A stretch of 64,000 nucleotides of DNA from Calycina herbarum (taxonomy: Eukaryota > Ascomycota > Leotiomycetes > Helotiales > Pezizellaceae). The stretch spans positions 1 to 64,000 of the forward strand of contig LLEY01000131.1 in NCBI GenBank assembly GCA_001414485.1, in the 5' to 3' direction. Shown piece by piece: positions 1 through 14,101 of this stretch (positions are counted from its first letter, which is position 1; each line of letters starts with the position of its first letter). Under the pieces are notes generated by a model that made no database searches, had not been told where the DNA came from, and saw only the letters and a program-made list of their open reading frames with translations. The position numbers and the translations under genes were made by a program.

Positions 1-1382
1 GTGCTAACTCTAACCCGTAGCCGCTTATAATATAAAATAGACTTAACTCTCTCGGCAAATCTACGCTAATACGTTATATAAGAAAATAAACATACTTAAC
101 CCTAAGTCTATTTAGGAATTATAGATAGGCTATAAAGCTCTATAGAGTACTCTTTTCTATACTAAATAGTAGAATAAACAGCTAAACTACTCTCTCTAAG
201 CAACGGCTAGTAAATGTTAAATTATCTAAGCTAGAAGAGGAAGTAATTATTTAGAATATACTTAATCTAGATTTAAGAGAGTTTATACTCTAGCTAGGTA
301 GTATAGAAGATATAGCGAGTTATATACTCGAATTATAAGAGAGAAAACGCGTTAGTAAGCTCTAGGTATATCGATTTATATAATAATAACTAGCTCTTAA
401 GACGCGTTTTAATCACGTTTATAATTTCTAAAGAGTCTTATATAAAGATTCTAAGCTAATTAGCTCGTGGTTCTAACTAGTTGAAAATATAAGAGTAAAA
501 TACAGTGTTTTAGACTACGACTTCTATAACTTTAATAAAACCAGGTTTATAATAGATGTGATTTACTCTATAATAGTTATAAACTATATAGATCGACGTA
601 GTAGAGGTAAGGTAGTTAAGCTAGAGAATTAGAAATAGACTATAGCGATTGCTTATATTAATAGTAAAGGCTAGAGTGTCTCTCTATTTCTAGTAGTTTA
701 GAGTAAGAACTACCTTTTAAATTAGTATATAGACAGCGGCTTTCTATCTAACTAGGTTATTAAACTAATAAGTAATAGATAGACAAATAATAAGACAGGT
801 CTAGAATAGCTAAAACACTTTAATAAATATACTACTACTTATATAAAGAGTCTATATCGAATACTAGTATTAGATAGATATAAGAGTTATAAATTAGCTA
901 AGTTCTAAGAGTACTATAAAGTATATAATATTATAACTCTTAGACTACTTTCTTATTCGTTCTATCTAACCTAGCTACTTAATATTAGATACTTTAGTAT
1001 ATTAAAGTAAGTGTATAGTTAATAGATTAAGACGTTTATCAAAGTCTATATTAACTATTTTATAAAGGTAGAGTTCTTTCTAGCCTTTATAATAGTATAT
1101 AGAGAATCTATAATAGTCTAAAACGCTTAGGCTAGATTCTATAGAGCTAGCTTAGTACTCTTTAACCTATAAGTAGTGCTTTTAAAGCTTAATATAAAGT
1201 TATAAACTCTAACTCCTTCTAGAATCTCTACTGCTAACACTAATCCTTAGGTCTCTTAGACCTCTTCTAACCTAACTAAAGCTCTTTTATAAATAACACT
1301 TGTTTGAAATCGAATTACCTATTATTAAAAGAGCTTACTAACTCTACTCTTTAAGACAGTTGCTATATAAGCTAAGAGTATA
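1..1382 (+). mobile_element. Fot1/pogo-like DNA transposon P, left part, RIP-mutated
   Basis: Plus-strand remnant of a Tc1-mariner (pogo/Fot1) transposase whose 5' terminus lies outside the window. The reading matches the better copy at 52481-54303 along its length (helix-turn-helix region near 190-300, DDE region near 500-1000) but is broken by many TAG/TAA codons at former CAG/CAA positions, as RIP produces. It is interrupted at a TA dinucleotide (1381-1382) by a second Fot1-like element and resumes at 29957. No functional protein is possible. Confidence 0.8.
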
Positions 1383-2903
1383 ACGTGGTTTATTAGAACC
1401 CGGATTATATTAGAAACCGGATCAGTTTTCCTTAGTATTAAACTTAGAATATTAATAAATTAACTATAATATATTAAATTAACTAAAACTACTTAGAATC
1501 CGAGGAACTAGATATATCTACAGTCTCTTAATAAGTTCGTATATTATAACTAGCTTTTCTATAGATTCTATAGTATTATCTAGACAGTTAACTCTTCTTA
1601 CGACTACTCTCCGCTATATATACGTCGCGTCGTATCTGCTTATCTATATCCTTCTAGGCTATAATGTTTTATATATCCTCTACTATAAGTGTACCCTCTT
1701 AATAGACACGAGCCTTTTTAGCTCTACAGCGTTTACTTAAGACTCCGTTAGCTACTTAAAGAGTATATATCTTAGCGAATAGAAGAGTTATCTTATAAGC
1801 TATTCGCTCTATACTCTTAGCTAATATAGTAACTATCTCGAAGAGTAGAGTTAGCGAGCTCTCTTAATAACAGGTAATTCGATTTTAAATAAGTATTGTT
1901 TATAAAAGAGCTTTAGTTAGGTTAGAAGAGGTCTAGGAGACCTAAGAATTAGTATTAGTAGTAGAGGGTCTAGAAGGAGTTAGAGTTCGTAACTTTATAT
2001 TAAGCTTTAAAAGCACTACTTATAGGTTAAAGAGTACTAAGCCAGCTCTACGAAATCTAGCCTAAGCGTTTTAGACTATTATAGATTCTCTATATACTAC
2101 TATAAAGACTAGAAAGAACTCTACCTTCGTAATATAGTTAATATAAGCTTTAATAAACGTCTTAATCTATCAACTATACGTTCGTCTTAATATACTAAAG
2201 TATCTAATATTAAGTAGCTAAGTTAGATAGAATAAATAAGAAGGTAGTCTAAGAGTTATAATATTATATACCTTATAGTACTCTTAGAACTCAGCTAATT
2301 TATAACTCTTATATCTATCTAATACTAGTATTCGATATAGACTCTTTATATAAGTAGTAGTATATTTATTAAAGTGTTTTAGCTATTCTAGACCTGTCTT
2401 ATTATTTGTCTATCTATTACTTATTAGTTTAATAACCTAGTTAGATAGAAAGCCGCTGTCTATATACTAATTTAAAAGGTAGTTCTTACTCTAAACTACT
2501 AGAAATAGAGAGACACTCTAGCCTTTACTATTAATATAAGCAATCGCTATAGTCTATTTCTAATTATCTAGCTAAACTATCTTATCTCTACTACGTCGAT
2601 CTATATAGATTATAACTATTATAGAGTAAATTATATCTATTATAAACCCGGTTTCGTCGAAGTTATAGAAGTCGTAGTCTAAAACACTATATTTTACTCT
2701 TATATTTTTAACTAGTTAGAACTACGAGTTAATTAGCTTAGAATCTTCGTATAAAGCTCTTTAGAAATTGTAAACGCGATTAAAACGCGTCTTAAGAGCT
2801 AGTTATCGTTATATAAATCGATATACCTAGAGCTTACCGACGCGTTTTCTCTCTCGCGATTTAAGTATATAATTCGCTATATCTTCTACGCTACCTAGCC
2901 GGG

Positions 2904-3366
2904 TGTTACGAATCACGTGCTAGCACGTGACGAAGTGAAGTCTAGGCGACGCTCTAATAGGACGAATACTATTATAACCCTAAAAGAAGGAAAGGATTAA
3001 ATATAGTAGGATATATAATCCTAGGATCTTATTACAGTTATATTACGTGACTCGGTTAGAAGTAGTTAGGTAATAGAGTCTAGTTTTAAGTAGCCCTGGA
3101 AATAGAGTCGGACTCTATCTTTAGAACTCCTACTAAGTAGGGCTTTAAACACGAATAGAAGGTTCTATATAAGACTAGTACGTCCGCTATTAGATAGGAG
3201 CTTTATACTTAACTTTAGTTATTAATCTTATTATCTTATTTAATATCTTTGATATAAGTATCGAGTTTACTTCTAAGTAAATAACCTAGTATATCTGTAC
3301 TTCTTACCTATATACTAACCTTCGAGACTTAGTTATCTTTGTTTAGTTTATTTAAGTTTTATTATA
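2904..3366 (+). repeat. Gypsy A 5' LTR (463 bp)
   Basis: Begins tgttacgaatc and ends gttttattata, the RIP-mutated form of gtttcgttaca seen at 29600-29610. It holds an 18-bp perfect palindrome, tcacgtgctagcacgtga (2913-2930), with two CACGTG cores, and a TATA-like ctatataag near 3165 that is the likely polymerase II promoter of the element. The same LTR recurs at 22371 and as a solo LTR at 48104. Confidence 0.92.
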
Positions 3367-3539
3367 CTTTAAGTACCTGCTTAGAAGTTCAGTCGCTATA
3401 TCCTTAGTAACCTCTGCCGTAGTAACTAGCCTGAATACTAGTTAAGTTAATATTATAGGAATATTAAGAAGCGTAACTAGAAGAATACTTACTAGTATAT
3501 ATTTAACTAGAAATAACGATAATATTAGTATACTAGACG

Positions 3540-4400
3540 CTCTCGAGTCTTATAAGATTAAAGTACTTAAATCTATTAAAGATAAGATATTAGATATATA
3601 TTATAGGAAGTATAAGAAACTCGACTTATTCTTTCTCTAAATAGACATCTACTTTAACTTTAATTCTAATAAATTCGAAGGTAATTATAATTTATAAACT
3701 ACCTTCGCTATCTCTTATCTTAGAGGATTAGTATTAGAATAGGCTTAGCTATATTTAGAGTACTTCTTTAAGAATAAGAATAAAGATAGAAAGATAGAAT
3801 TAACTAAGATTATATTTAAATCTTAGAGAGGATTTAAGGTAATAATTAGAAAAGTCTTTAAAGACTTTAACGTAATCTAAACAGCTATATATAAGCTTTT
3901 AGAATTATACTAGACTAGATTAGTAATAGATTATACTAATAAATTTCAACGTTATAGAACGAAGTTAGAATAGGATACTATCGCTTTTATAGAACTCTTT
4001 TATAGAGGATTAAAGGTATATATTTGTAAGGAAATAGCTAAATAGAATATATAATTCTTAACTATTATAGGTATAATTAAGGAAGTTGTCTAGCTAGATA
4101 ACCGTCTATATGAATTTAAGAAGAGTAACTTTAGATATAGAGAAAAGAGTAAAAGGTTAGGAAAGTAGAAGCACTCTTATACTAGTAAGTATAGTAAGAA
4201 GGTAAACGCTATATAAAAGAAAACCTTTCTAAGAAAAGAAGGACTTTCCTAGAAAGAGTGAAATCGTTGACGTAAGTAGAACTTATATTATAACTGTAGT
4301 CTCTCTAGTTATAGAGTAAATAAGTATAGTAAGAAGAAAGACTCTAAGAGAAAGAAACAGATTAATACTACTGCCTACTAATAGGTAGCTTTAACTAATT
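3540..4400 (+). pseudogene. Gypsy A gag remnant
   Basis: Plus-strand reading resembling a retrotransposon gag: a KKLDLFF-type start near 3610, a helical middle, then a former CCHC zinc knuckle near 4285-4330 in which Cys and His codons have become Tyr codons (TGT to TAT, CAT to TAT). Stops occur at former Gln and Trp codons throughout. It would have packaged the element RNA. Confidence 0.7.
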
Positions 4401-5769
4401 ATATTAAACTTATAGACGAGGAACTTAAAGTACAAGGATATAGAACCTAGATCGAGAATAATAAAGGAATTAGTAGTGTCTAAAATACTAATAATAATAG
4501 AGATCTACTTCTTAAAGAAAATTATAATATATAATTAGTAATAGAAGCTAAATAACCTCTTTAAGCGGAATACGAATCACTACTATCGACTAGTTCTTTA
4601 GAAATATTAGACTTATTTTCTAGCTTAGAAGAAGAGGTTAGAAATAAAGACCTTAAAGTTAGAGAAACTTAGGCCTTCCTTAGAATATTTGAACGAGGAA
4701 ATCGATAGACATATATAGATAGTTAGAAGCTAGACTTCTAGAGTTCTTATACTATATAGAGAGTTAATCTAACTATATTAATAATATATATAGTTATAAG
4801 AAATAACTCTGAGATAATAACTCTGGTTAGCCTAATTACTAGGTAAGAGACTATTAAGAATAAAGAACCTAAGCACGGCTAACTACGAGTTAAGAGACCT
4901 ACCTAGCCTAAGGTAGAGGACGTATAGAAGGTGTACGATATTTTAGAAGAAACTAGTACGTAGATATAGCAGGTTTTAATAGGATTTAAAAGACGAATTA
5001 AAATCCTCTTTCGTAGAATAATATCTAAAGACGTTATACTAGAGGAATTTAAACGATATATCGTAGTTATATTAATTAAAGAGAATAGAATAGTATTTAG
5101 AGAATACGGTTTACTAAAGTTATTTAGTATACTATTCTAGGAGTAAAGAGAGTTTAATATTACTAAATAGGCTAAAACGGAACTAGAAGAATTTTACTAT
5201 CCTCTAGTAAGAGAACTATAGTTTATAAAAACAGTTTAAGAAATAATAGTATAATAGATATAATATAAACTAAGTCTAACCTTAGATTAGTTATTATAGA
5301 AATAGTTTAAAGGAATTTTACTAGAACCTACTAAAATAGTAGAATATTATTAGATATATAAGATAGCCTTATCTAATAATAAAGGAGTAGTATTCTTTTC
5401 TTAGTCTTAGATTCAGACAGTTAAGGAGAAGAATTTAAGAGACTATATATTTAAGGTTTACTATATAAAACCGGAAATAAGTATACTTAAAGCTACTTTA
5501 GATTACCTATATATAGAAGAACTATAGTCTACGGAAGCTATTATAGAAACTAGTTATAAATAGATCTAATATAACTACGGACAATTACTAAAACGATTTA
5601 TAAGAGGAATTCCTAAGATAATAGAAATCCTAGAAAGTAGATTAGTATATAAAGTAGTATACGTTAATAAGGAAAAAGTAAGATTCTTTCTATAGTATAA
5701 GAATAAGAAAAGAAGGAATTATAATTAAGAGAATCGATCTTTCGAAGTCTTATATATTAAAGTAAAGTT

Positions 5770-7656
5770 AAACGCTACTTTAAGAGAAAGATAGTTAGTA
5801 ATAACTATAGAAATAAGAGGGAAAAAGTTATAAGTTATAATAGACTTAGGAGTAATAGGTAACTTTATTTCTCTAATAGCTTAAGAGAAGCTAAACATTC
5901 TAATTAAAGGAATAAGACTATATTAACTAAGAGTAGTTAATAGAATAGATATTATATATTAAAATAGGATTATTAATTAGTAAACTATTCTAATAAAAGT
6001 TAATATTAAAGAATACTATTTAGATATATAATTTAATATTATTAAAATAGAAAGTAAGAAAGTAATACTTAGTATACTATAGATTTAAGAATATAATCTA
6101 GAAATTAACTAGAAAGCTAGAATAATAACCTTTAGTTAATATAAATATATAGGTTTATATTTATAACTTTAAAGCTAGAATAAGATTAGTACTACCTCTT
6201 CTAAAACACTAGAACACCTTACCTAAGGTCCTCTATAGGTTAGTAAGAAAGCTGATAATAAAATACCTATATAGTATAGAGAATTTAAGACTTTGTTTAA
6301 AAACCTAGAAGACTTATAAGCCTTACTAAAACATCGTTTATAAGATTATAAGATTAAATTAAAAGAGAGTTATTATCTCTTAAAGTAGAAGCTTCGATTA
6401 TATAACTAGAAAAGCCTATAAAGGATAGAAAGTTATATAAAAGAAGGTATTAAAAAGAGATATATTAGAAGATCTAAGTTACTAATTACCTTAAATATAC
6501 TTATTATTAAGAAAAAAGGTAACCTAGAAGAGAGAGTATATATTAATTACTAAGAAGTAAATTATACTATAGTTAAGAACGCTTATCTACTACTACCTAG
6601 CTAATACTTATAAGATAAGTTAAGTAAAGTAGTATAATTTATAAAACTAGATTAATAAAACGTTTATAGACTTATATAAATAAAAGTCAGAGACAAATAG
6701 AAGATAGTATTTGTTTTACTATCGAGCTTTTATAAATATATAGTTATACTATTTAGACTTTATAACATACTAGCTATATATTAGAGATAAAATAATAATA
6801 TTTTAAAAGATCTTCTAAGAGTAATAGTAATCTATTACCTAGATAATATATTAATCTTCTTAGAAAAAGAAGAAGAATATAAAAGATATATTAAAGAAGT
6901 TTTATAATAACTTATAAAAGTAAACTCTTAGTTAAAACTCTTAAAATACAAGTTTAGAGTAACTTAGACACTTTTCCTAGGATAGGTATTTAGCTTAGAG
7001 AAAATAGAAATAGATCTAGCAAAGATCTAAGATATCTTAAACTAGAAGTTACTAGAGAATATAAAAGATATATAGTCCTTCCTTAGATTTATAAACTTTT
7101 ATCGTCTATTTATCTAAGACTATATAAAGATTACTAAACTAATGTCGGTACTAGTTAAGAAAGCTATTAAGTTTATATAGAATAAATAGATAGAGAACGC
7201 TTTTTAGAAAATTAAAGTAAGGTTTATAGAAAAACCTATTCTATACGATTTCGATATAGATAAACCTAGTATAATTAAAATAGATATCTTAGATATAGTA
7301 GTAGGTGTAATTTACCTATAATCAAATAATAAAGGAAAACTTATATCTATTATATATTATTCTAAAACATTTAACCTAGTATAATAAAACTATAGTATCT
7401 TCGATAAAGAATTACTTACTATAGTATTAGCTTTAGAATACTAGAGAATCTATTTATAGCTAGTAAAATACTAAGTTATAGTTTTATTTAACTATAAGAA
7501 TCTTAGAACGTTTATAATAACTAAGAAACTTACGACTAGATAATTAGCTAGATAGTTAGAGATATTAGAAGGATTTAATATTATTATTTAGTATATAAAG
7601 GGAATGTTAAATACTTGAGCTAATACTCTTAGCTAAAAACCCGGATATAAGAGAAA
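5770..7656 (+). pseudogene. Gypsy A pol remnant: protease, reverse transcriptase, RNase H
   Basis: The plus-strand frame shows a retroviral-type protease motif near 5840-5880 (IDLGVIGNFIS, from a DSGATGNFIS-like motif), reverse transcriptase near 6480-7000 with YLDNILIF (former YLDDILIF) near 6837-6860, and RNase H near 7240-7600 with the family-typical DKELLTIVLALEY. Several catalytic Asp codons are changed and stops are frequent. Copia 1 interrupts the frame at 7662. The integrase part resumes beyond the Copia insertions. Confidence 0.8.
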
Positions 7657-7661
7657 TAAAG

Positions 7662-7831
7662 TGTTAGTATAACTTGGTTATAAATCTGTCTGGTTATATA
7701 TACGTATTATATTCTCTGTAACTATTCTAGGTACTCGAAGTACGACTATTTATGCTTGTGCTAGCGTGGTACTAGCGTGCTAGTCACGTGGATAGATATA
7801 AGTCAGAGGCTTATTCACCTATATAACGACA
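7662..7831 (-). repeat. Copia 1 LTR, left (3' LTR of the element)
   Basis: 170 bp, from tgttagtataac to tataacgaca, near identical to 13809-13978. The differences are G to A or C to T in this left copy, so RIP hit the 3' LTR harder. Confidence 0.93.
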
Positions 7832-7989
7832 CTGGTAACTTCCTGAAAGGTAGTAGTCCTCTATAACAAGAGCGTAGTACTTAAATCGGTTATATTAATC
7901 TATCTATAATCTAACTAATCAAAATCCTCCCTTCGTATCTCTAACTAATAAGAGCGCTCTATCTAGCGTCTTATTCTAGTAACAAATTC

Positions 7990-10900
7990 CCTTTACTTCT
8001 ACTACTACTACCGTCGTTAATATCTCCTATAACTACTTCGTCTCTCTTAACCTATTCCGTGACTTTAATAATAATCTTATTCGTATTAATCAGCCGGGTC
8101 AAAGCATCACAAGCTATAGCTTTGGTTATAGCGTCTACAGGATTACTGTCTCTATCGATCTATTTAACTTCCGATATCTCGCGCCTTTTGTAGGCTTGTC
8201 TTAGATATATAATATCGATTATTAAACGCTTCTCCTTAGTAGTACTAAGCTTTACTAGACACTTGTAAACACCCTTAGAGTCGGTATAAATAATAAGTAG
8301 AATCTTAATCTTAAGTATCGATTCTATCGTAGATTTAATAACTCCTGCTATATTAAAACCGTTGTTTAAAGCGTATAATTCAGCTGCTAGAATACTTCTA
8401 GTAACTCTCTTATACTTAGTAGAGAACTAATAGACGATGTTACTATTATTAGTAGCGTCGGCTAATATAATTACGTATCTAATCTAGGAAGTATAATCGT
8501 TGTTATTTACAAAGGAGGAATCGGTAAAAAGTATAAGCTTAAGCGAGGAATGATCTAAAGTAATAAACTTAAGTCTATGCTCTATATTCTCTATTTGCTA
8601 CTATAGAACCTTGTTTAAAGCTTCAACGTCTTTTAGAAGTAGATCAGTCGACTAGGCGGCAAAAGACAGTGTAAAGGCTGCTTCCGGTTATAATACAGTT
8701 GTAAGATAGGCTCCTCGAGCTCGCTATGTAATGAATTAATCTCTTATAGTAACGTTATAGCGTATATCCCTGTAAGAGCTCTTTAATTCGATCGATTCGA
8801 TACTTACTAGCTTAAGGTCCTTGGCGTAATCCTAGGTTAAAAGTATCGATCTGTCTTTCTAGCGTATAATAATACCTCTATTGAATTTCAAAGCGTAATC
8901 GACCGTAAGCTCTTCTCTTTCCTTAGCGTCGAACTTGGCTTCCTTTCTCTTAGTATCTTCTTCCTTAATAAAGGTGCTATCTTCTAAGATAAGTATATCG
9001 TTAGTTTATAATCTAATAATCCTAAAGTATCTAGTTTTATTAACTAATAGTAGATAAGGATCGAATGTTAATTAGGTTATTCTAAGGAATTTAAGAAGGA
9101 ATTTATAATAAGTAGCAAACTAGTATAATCTGGCTTTTAGAATACTATATAATAGTAGTAATATCTCGATTAATAATCTAATCTATTCTAGTATATCTTT
9201 TAGTAGTCGTATAAACTTTCGATAGTATAGTTATAGCTTACTCTTAGACTAAGTATATACTTAGATAATATTATATAAAAGAAGGTCGAGATATAGATAT
9301 AAAGCTGCGATAATAAGGATGATTCTTATACTTATACGTTGAATCGTAGGCGACTAAGTAAGTACTGTCTTCTTAGCTAAATCGTTCTATATATATACTA
9401 TAAATCGTGACTTTTCGAAGGCTTTATCTATACTATAGAATTTAACTTAGTCGATAAATCGTGAATTAAAAAGATTAGCGCTATCTAGTAACTTATCTAG
9501 AGTAATAAACTTTATTACACCTCTTTTGATTAATCTGTTAATCTCTAGTCTATAGGAATTAGTATAATTTATATAAACTATATTATTAATTAATATAAAT
9601 ATCTCGATATCGAAGTCTCTAAAATCGTTAAGTTACTAGTAATCTTAAGAAATACCGTATATGTCGACAACGTATACTTTAGCTTCTTCTTCTTTAGCTA
9701 GCTTCTTTCGAGGTCTTCTACGTCCTCTCTTTAGTAGTAATTCTACAAGTCTTTCTCCTAGATCGGTATCCTAGTCTTAACCCTGGTCTTAACTATTACT
9801 TTATAATGTTTCTAGAATTAAGAGCTCTAGCTCTTTAATAATTTTACTAAATCGAGGCTTTACTACTATAGATTAGAATCTTATACTACTATTTAGTATA
9901 ATAATAATATCCTTATTTTCGATGCTTAAAAGCTAATATAGTTCTATCTATTTACCCTTCTTATTTAGCATCTCTCTCTAGACCTATACGTTAGATCTAA
10001 GGGGTGTATCCTTTAGGTGATTTAACAGTCCGTTACGAGTATTAAGAGTGTCGTTGACTTATCTCTTAGCACGGTACTTCGCAACTTCCTAAGAAGCTCG
10101 CTTAACCGTATTAGCTTGTCTAATATTATTAGAAGAAGAGGCGTCCTATTAAGTTATTCGAGGGTAAGCTCTAAATACTAGTATAGTAGGAACTAATCTA
10201 TTTAGTCTAGCCGTGTCGTTGATAGCCTTGAATGCTATCTGAAGAGCTATCTCTTTTATAAGATCTAGACAGTCTTTGTATATTACTTAATATACTCGTC
10301 GTACTAGTTCGTAGTATCGTTCGACGATTCCGACTAATTAGTATACTTCTACTAGAATACTTTCTACTGTACTTCCCGCGGCTCTTATATATTCGTTGAA
10401 TTCCTTACTTACGAAGTTGGTTCCGGCATCCGTAGTAATAACATCCGGAGGTCCTAAATAGACGTCTATCTAGCATTCCTTTAACTTATCCTAGACATAC
10501 TTTGCCTTTATAGTCTTTAACCATCTGCTAGCTTGAAAGCGAGTAGCTTCGTCTATAATATATAGAACTGCTTCTTCGTCTATAAAGAATATATCGACAT
10601 ATATCCGAAAGTTAAATACGACATCATCGTATAAAGTAAATCGAAAGCGTCCTAGAGACTTTCCGTACTTCTAGTATAGCTTATAGTACTTTGTAAAGTG
10701 CTATAGAATGTCGATATTAACGTCGTAGCCGGTATACTCGAGAAGTGTCTATAATTTTAGTATAGATAGATATCCGAATCGCTTATATAAACAGTATAAC
10801 TCTTGCTTACTTAAAAGACAAGGAAACTCTTGAATTATAGTAGATAAAGTATTATCCTATATTATAAAAGGATGACTGAATCGTCGTACGACTAAGACTT

Positions 10901-11399
10901 CGTATCTATTACTTATTATAAGGGTATTACTAAGGTTATCGAATATAACTCCTAGCGTATCTATGTCGTTAAGGCAAAGTAGGAATAGCGTGTCTATATA
11001 TAGTACGTGGAATTCGATTAAACTAATCAGTATATCTACGAATATTAAGCCGATTAAAGTGCCTATTCCAACGCCGAATTTGATATTAATCTTCTAGCTG
11101 TTATAAATAGAGGTCTTTTCAATAGTATTAAATATAAGATACTAGTCGTAACCGACAGTAGACTTCTTTATAGCTTCTATATCGATTATAATACCAAAGA
11201 ACTTATTATAGTAATATCTCTTAGTACTAGGAACTGAAGTTAAGATTTCCTTATATAGAAGTGGTAGTAATCTACTACTAGCGTGTTCGTATACAGAGCT
11301 AGTCAAGTTATCTGTAATATATTAAGCTTCCGAGATAACGATCTCTCTATACTTAGTAATATAATTCTCGATAATATCGTCTATATCGTCTTTAAGAAT
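7990..11399 (-). pseudogene. Copia 1 pol remnant: integrase, reverse transcriptase, RNase H
   Basis: Reading the minus strand from right to left: a GAG pre-integrase region near 10800-10690; an integrase core with DEATRF near 10550 and PDVITTDAGTNFVSKEF near 10440-10390, followed by a KVERYH-like block; then reverse transcriptase near 9700-8900 with TNDILIL near 9000, the Copia equivalent of the YVDD region; then RNase H near 8570-8050. Stops at former Gln/Trp codons and lost catalytic residues make it non-functional. Confidence 0.8.
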
Positions 11400-13256
11400 T
11401 ATTATAGCGATCTCTTTAGATATATCCTTATCCGGCTTAGTGCCTTCGTATCCTATAAGATACTGTCTATATCTGTAACAAGGGGGTGGCTTTCCGTATC
11501 TCTTAGTATATCTAGACTTCTACTTATTCTCCTATTTGTCTTAACTTGGCTTAGGGTGATTTGTAGACTAATAATTAGGTTTTATATATATTCTACACTT
11601 TAAATCGGGCGAGGCATTTGCTAGTCAAGTATTTATATTTGACGTACTTAGCGTAGACTGATTTATAGATCCACGGAATCCTCTATAGAAGTTATTCCCT
11701 TTTAATCCTATATTCGTTTGTAATATTCGGTCTATAAGATTTATATTAGTATTATTATCTTCCTCGTCGTCTTCAGCTATAAATGCTTCTACTTTTAGAT
11801 GTAGGTTCTGCTATATACTAAGTACCGATTTAATAGAATAGGTTATAAGCGAAAGCTTTAGCTTCTTTAGTAGTTTTAACACCGTATAAGATGCCTCTTC
11901 GTATCTATAACAAGCTAGAAGAAGCTTATTAGCGAATTCCTCTTCCTTGTATATATGTTTTAGAAGTCTATACTTAATCTATTATAGTCTTTTATACATC
12001 TTTTTAAAGACCTTAAAGATAGACTTATCTAGATACTTTCTCTTATATTCCTTAAGCGTAGTATTATTCTATTCTATTAAGGTGTTCTAGATATAATTAA
12101 GGTCCTAGTATCGCTTCTTAAATTTGTTATAAAGTGCTTTAAAAGTAAGTTCGTCGATAATATCGATAACTTCTATATAATAAAATTCCTAGGCGTCTCT
12201 CTTAAGCATTATAGAAAAAGCCTTCTTATACACCTTCTTTTGAAGTCCACATATCTAGCATTTATCTATAAACACTACTAGCTTAAGGTTGAGATTCTCT
12301 CCCTAGCCTCTAAACTTAATATCGTTAGATATATATACTCTTACAAGGTTTCCAAGAGCGTATTAATCTCCTTTCCTCTTTTATCTTTCGTCAACATCTC
12401 CGTCTTCTCTATTACTTCTATCATCTCCATCATCGTCTAAATCGCCCTCTTCGTCATTATCTGGATCCTCGTAGTCTAATTCGTTAGAAGAGCTTTTAGA
12501 GGAAGAAGAAGAAGAAGAATCGTCAGAAGATTCTAGGTTATACTTTAACGATTTACTCTTCTTCTTTTCTTACTTAGCTCTTTTAAGTGCCTCTAAAAGT
12601 AACTTCTTTATTATTAATTTATTACTTAATTTAGAAGGGGTCTTAGAAGGGGTCTTAGATAGTATCGATTTAGATGTTGTCTTAGGAGCTAGAGTTACTA
12701 GTGCCTTCTTTGCTAGTATCTTTGAAGACTTTGATAGTATTACTAGAAGGACCGATTTACTTATCTTTCTTAACTTGTTAGGTAATAGTATAATAGTGTC
12801 TCCTTCGTTAACAAATTCCTTAATATTCAGAGGATCCTTATAAGGATTCTTTAAGCGCTACCTTAATTCCTTAGATAGAACCTCTCCCTTAGACTCAATC
12901 TTCTTAAGTTCCTCATAAGGTACTAGCGTCTTCTCCTCCTCTGTTAAGGTGTTGTATAAAGCCTGTGCTACTCCACTGCTTTCTCTTCTATAAAGATCTT
13001 CTACATATACACCTCTTGATCGGAGGGTTCTTCGAAGACTGCTGGTATATCGAGTAGATGTGATTATCTTAAAGTATTTAAGGTTCTATCCTTCGAAGTC
13101 TTCTCGAAAAGCCTCCTACAAAGCAGCGTCATATTCCTTTCCTACTTGGTATTCGTCTATACAATCTCGTACGTAAGTGTTAAGAGTATCGCTGTCTACG
13201 GTTTCCAAATCGGGCTTCTGACGGCCTTCTTCTATTCTAGTTCCTTTAGTTGCCAT
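11400..13256 (-). pseudogene. Copia 1 gag remnant, lightly mutated
   Basis: Minus-strand gag beginning at an ATG at 13256 (MATKGTRIEEG). It has a Ser-rich and acidic middle (near 12530-12400) and ends near 11450 in a cysteine knuckle region seen as PPCYRYRQYLIGYEGTKPD, where some Cys are lost. Long stretches stay open, unlike the pol half of the same element. Only scattered in-frame TAG/TAA codons remain, so the true length cannot be fixed. Confidence 0.7.
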
Positions 13257-13808
13257 AGTATTATTAGGTGTTAATAGTAGTATAATCCCAGTACTAAACA
13301 TAATCAGGATAGGAAAGGTCTAAAAATCGTACTTCCTAGGATGCTTTGTAGAATCCTGCTATAAAAGGTCGGATAGCTTAAACGATAGCTAGTAGTCGAC
13401 TTTCTTAAAGGTTCGGGGTAGTGTTTTAGGTAACTGGATTCCTTCTACTTCTTTTTAGTAAATCGGGGGTATAGGTGATTTACTTAACAAGTTAATATAA
13501 GTAAATTTGTAAGACTTAGTTTATAAGTAAATATAAAGGAGTCAAAGTAATAAGCGATTCCAAGTCCGTAATCTTAATACGAGGTAGATTCGTCTTGAAG
13601 GTTATACGTTATACAAATCCTAGGGCGAAGCGTAGGATAGTATACTTATACAATCAAATCTAAACAAGGTTAGAGGATTATATATAGTAGTAGGCTACAG
13701 CGTATAACAGTACCACTCTCAACGTTCAGTTAGCTAAAGACACTTAACTATAGTGAGTATAAGTAAGCTTATAACCAAGTGATCTGATCTACGCGCGACA
13801 CTGATCAG

Positions 13809-13978
13809 TGTTAGTATAACTTGGTTATAAATCTGTCTGGTTATATATACGTATTATATTCTCTATAACTATTCTAGGTACTCGAAGTACGACTATTTAT
13901 GCTTGTGCTAGCGTGGTACTAGCGTGCTAGTCACGTGGATGGATATGAGTCAGAGGCTCATTCACCTATATAACGACA
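13809..13978 (-). repeat. Copia 1 LTR, right (5' LTR of the element)
   Basis: 170-bp copy next to gag, less RIP-mutated than its partner. The adjacent internal sequence ctgatcag followed by a cgcgcg-containing stretch is shared with Copia 2 and marks the likely primer-binding side. Confidence 0.93.
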
Positions 13979-14101
13979 TAAAGAATATAAGAAGATTATA
14001 ATCTTAAAAACTCTTAAGAATAGAGACTTAGTACCTACTATATATAAGATAGTAGTAATAAACGATATTTAGATAGATAAAATCTAAAGTATATACAAAG
14101 G

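Larger units (their letters stand above)
7662..13978 (-). mobile_element. Copia 1 LTR retrotransposon (6317 bp)
   Basis: Complete-length Copia element on the minus strand inside Gypsy A, with two 170-bp LTRs and a 5-bp duplication taaag (7657-7661 and 13979-13983). Gypsy B carries the uninterrupted empty site near 26960-26980, confirming the insertion. Order on the minus strand is gag (right), integrase, reverse transcriptase, RNase H (left), which is the Copia order. The pol half carries dense RIP stops; the gag half is much lighter. Confidence 0.93.

Noticed and set aside
11283..11603. 106-residue plus-strand open frame
   Set aside because: Antisense to the Copia 1 gag/pol region; no independent features.
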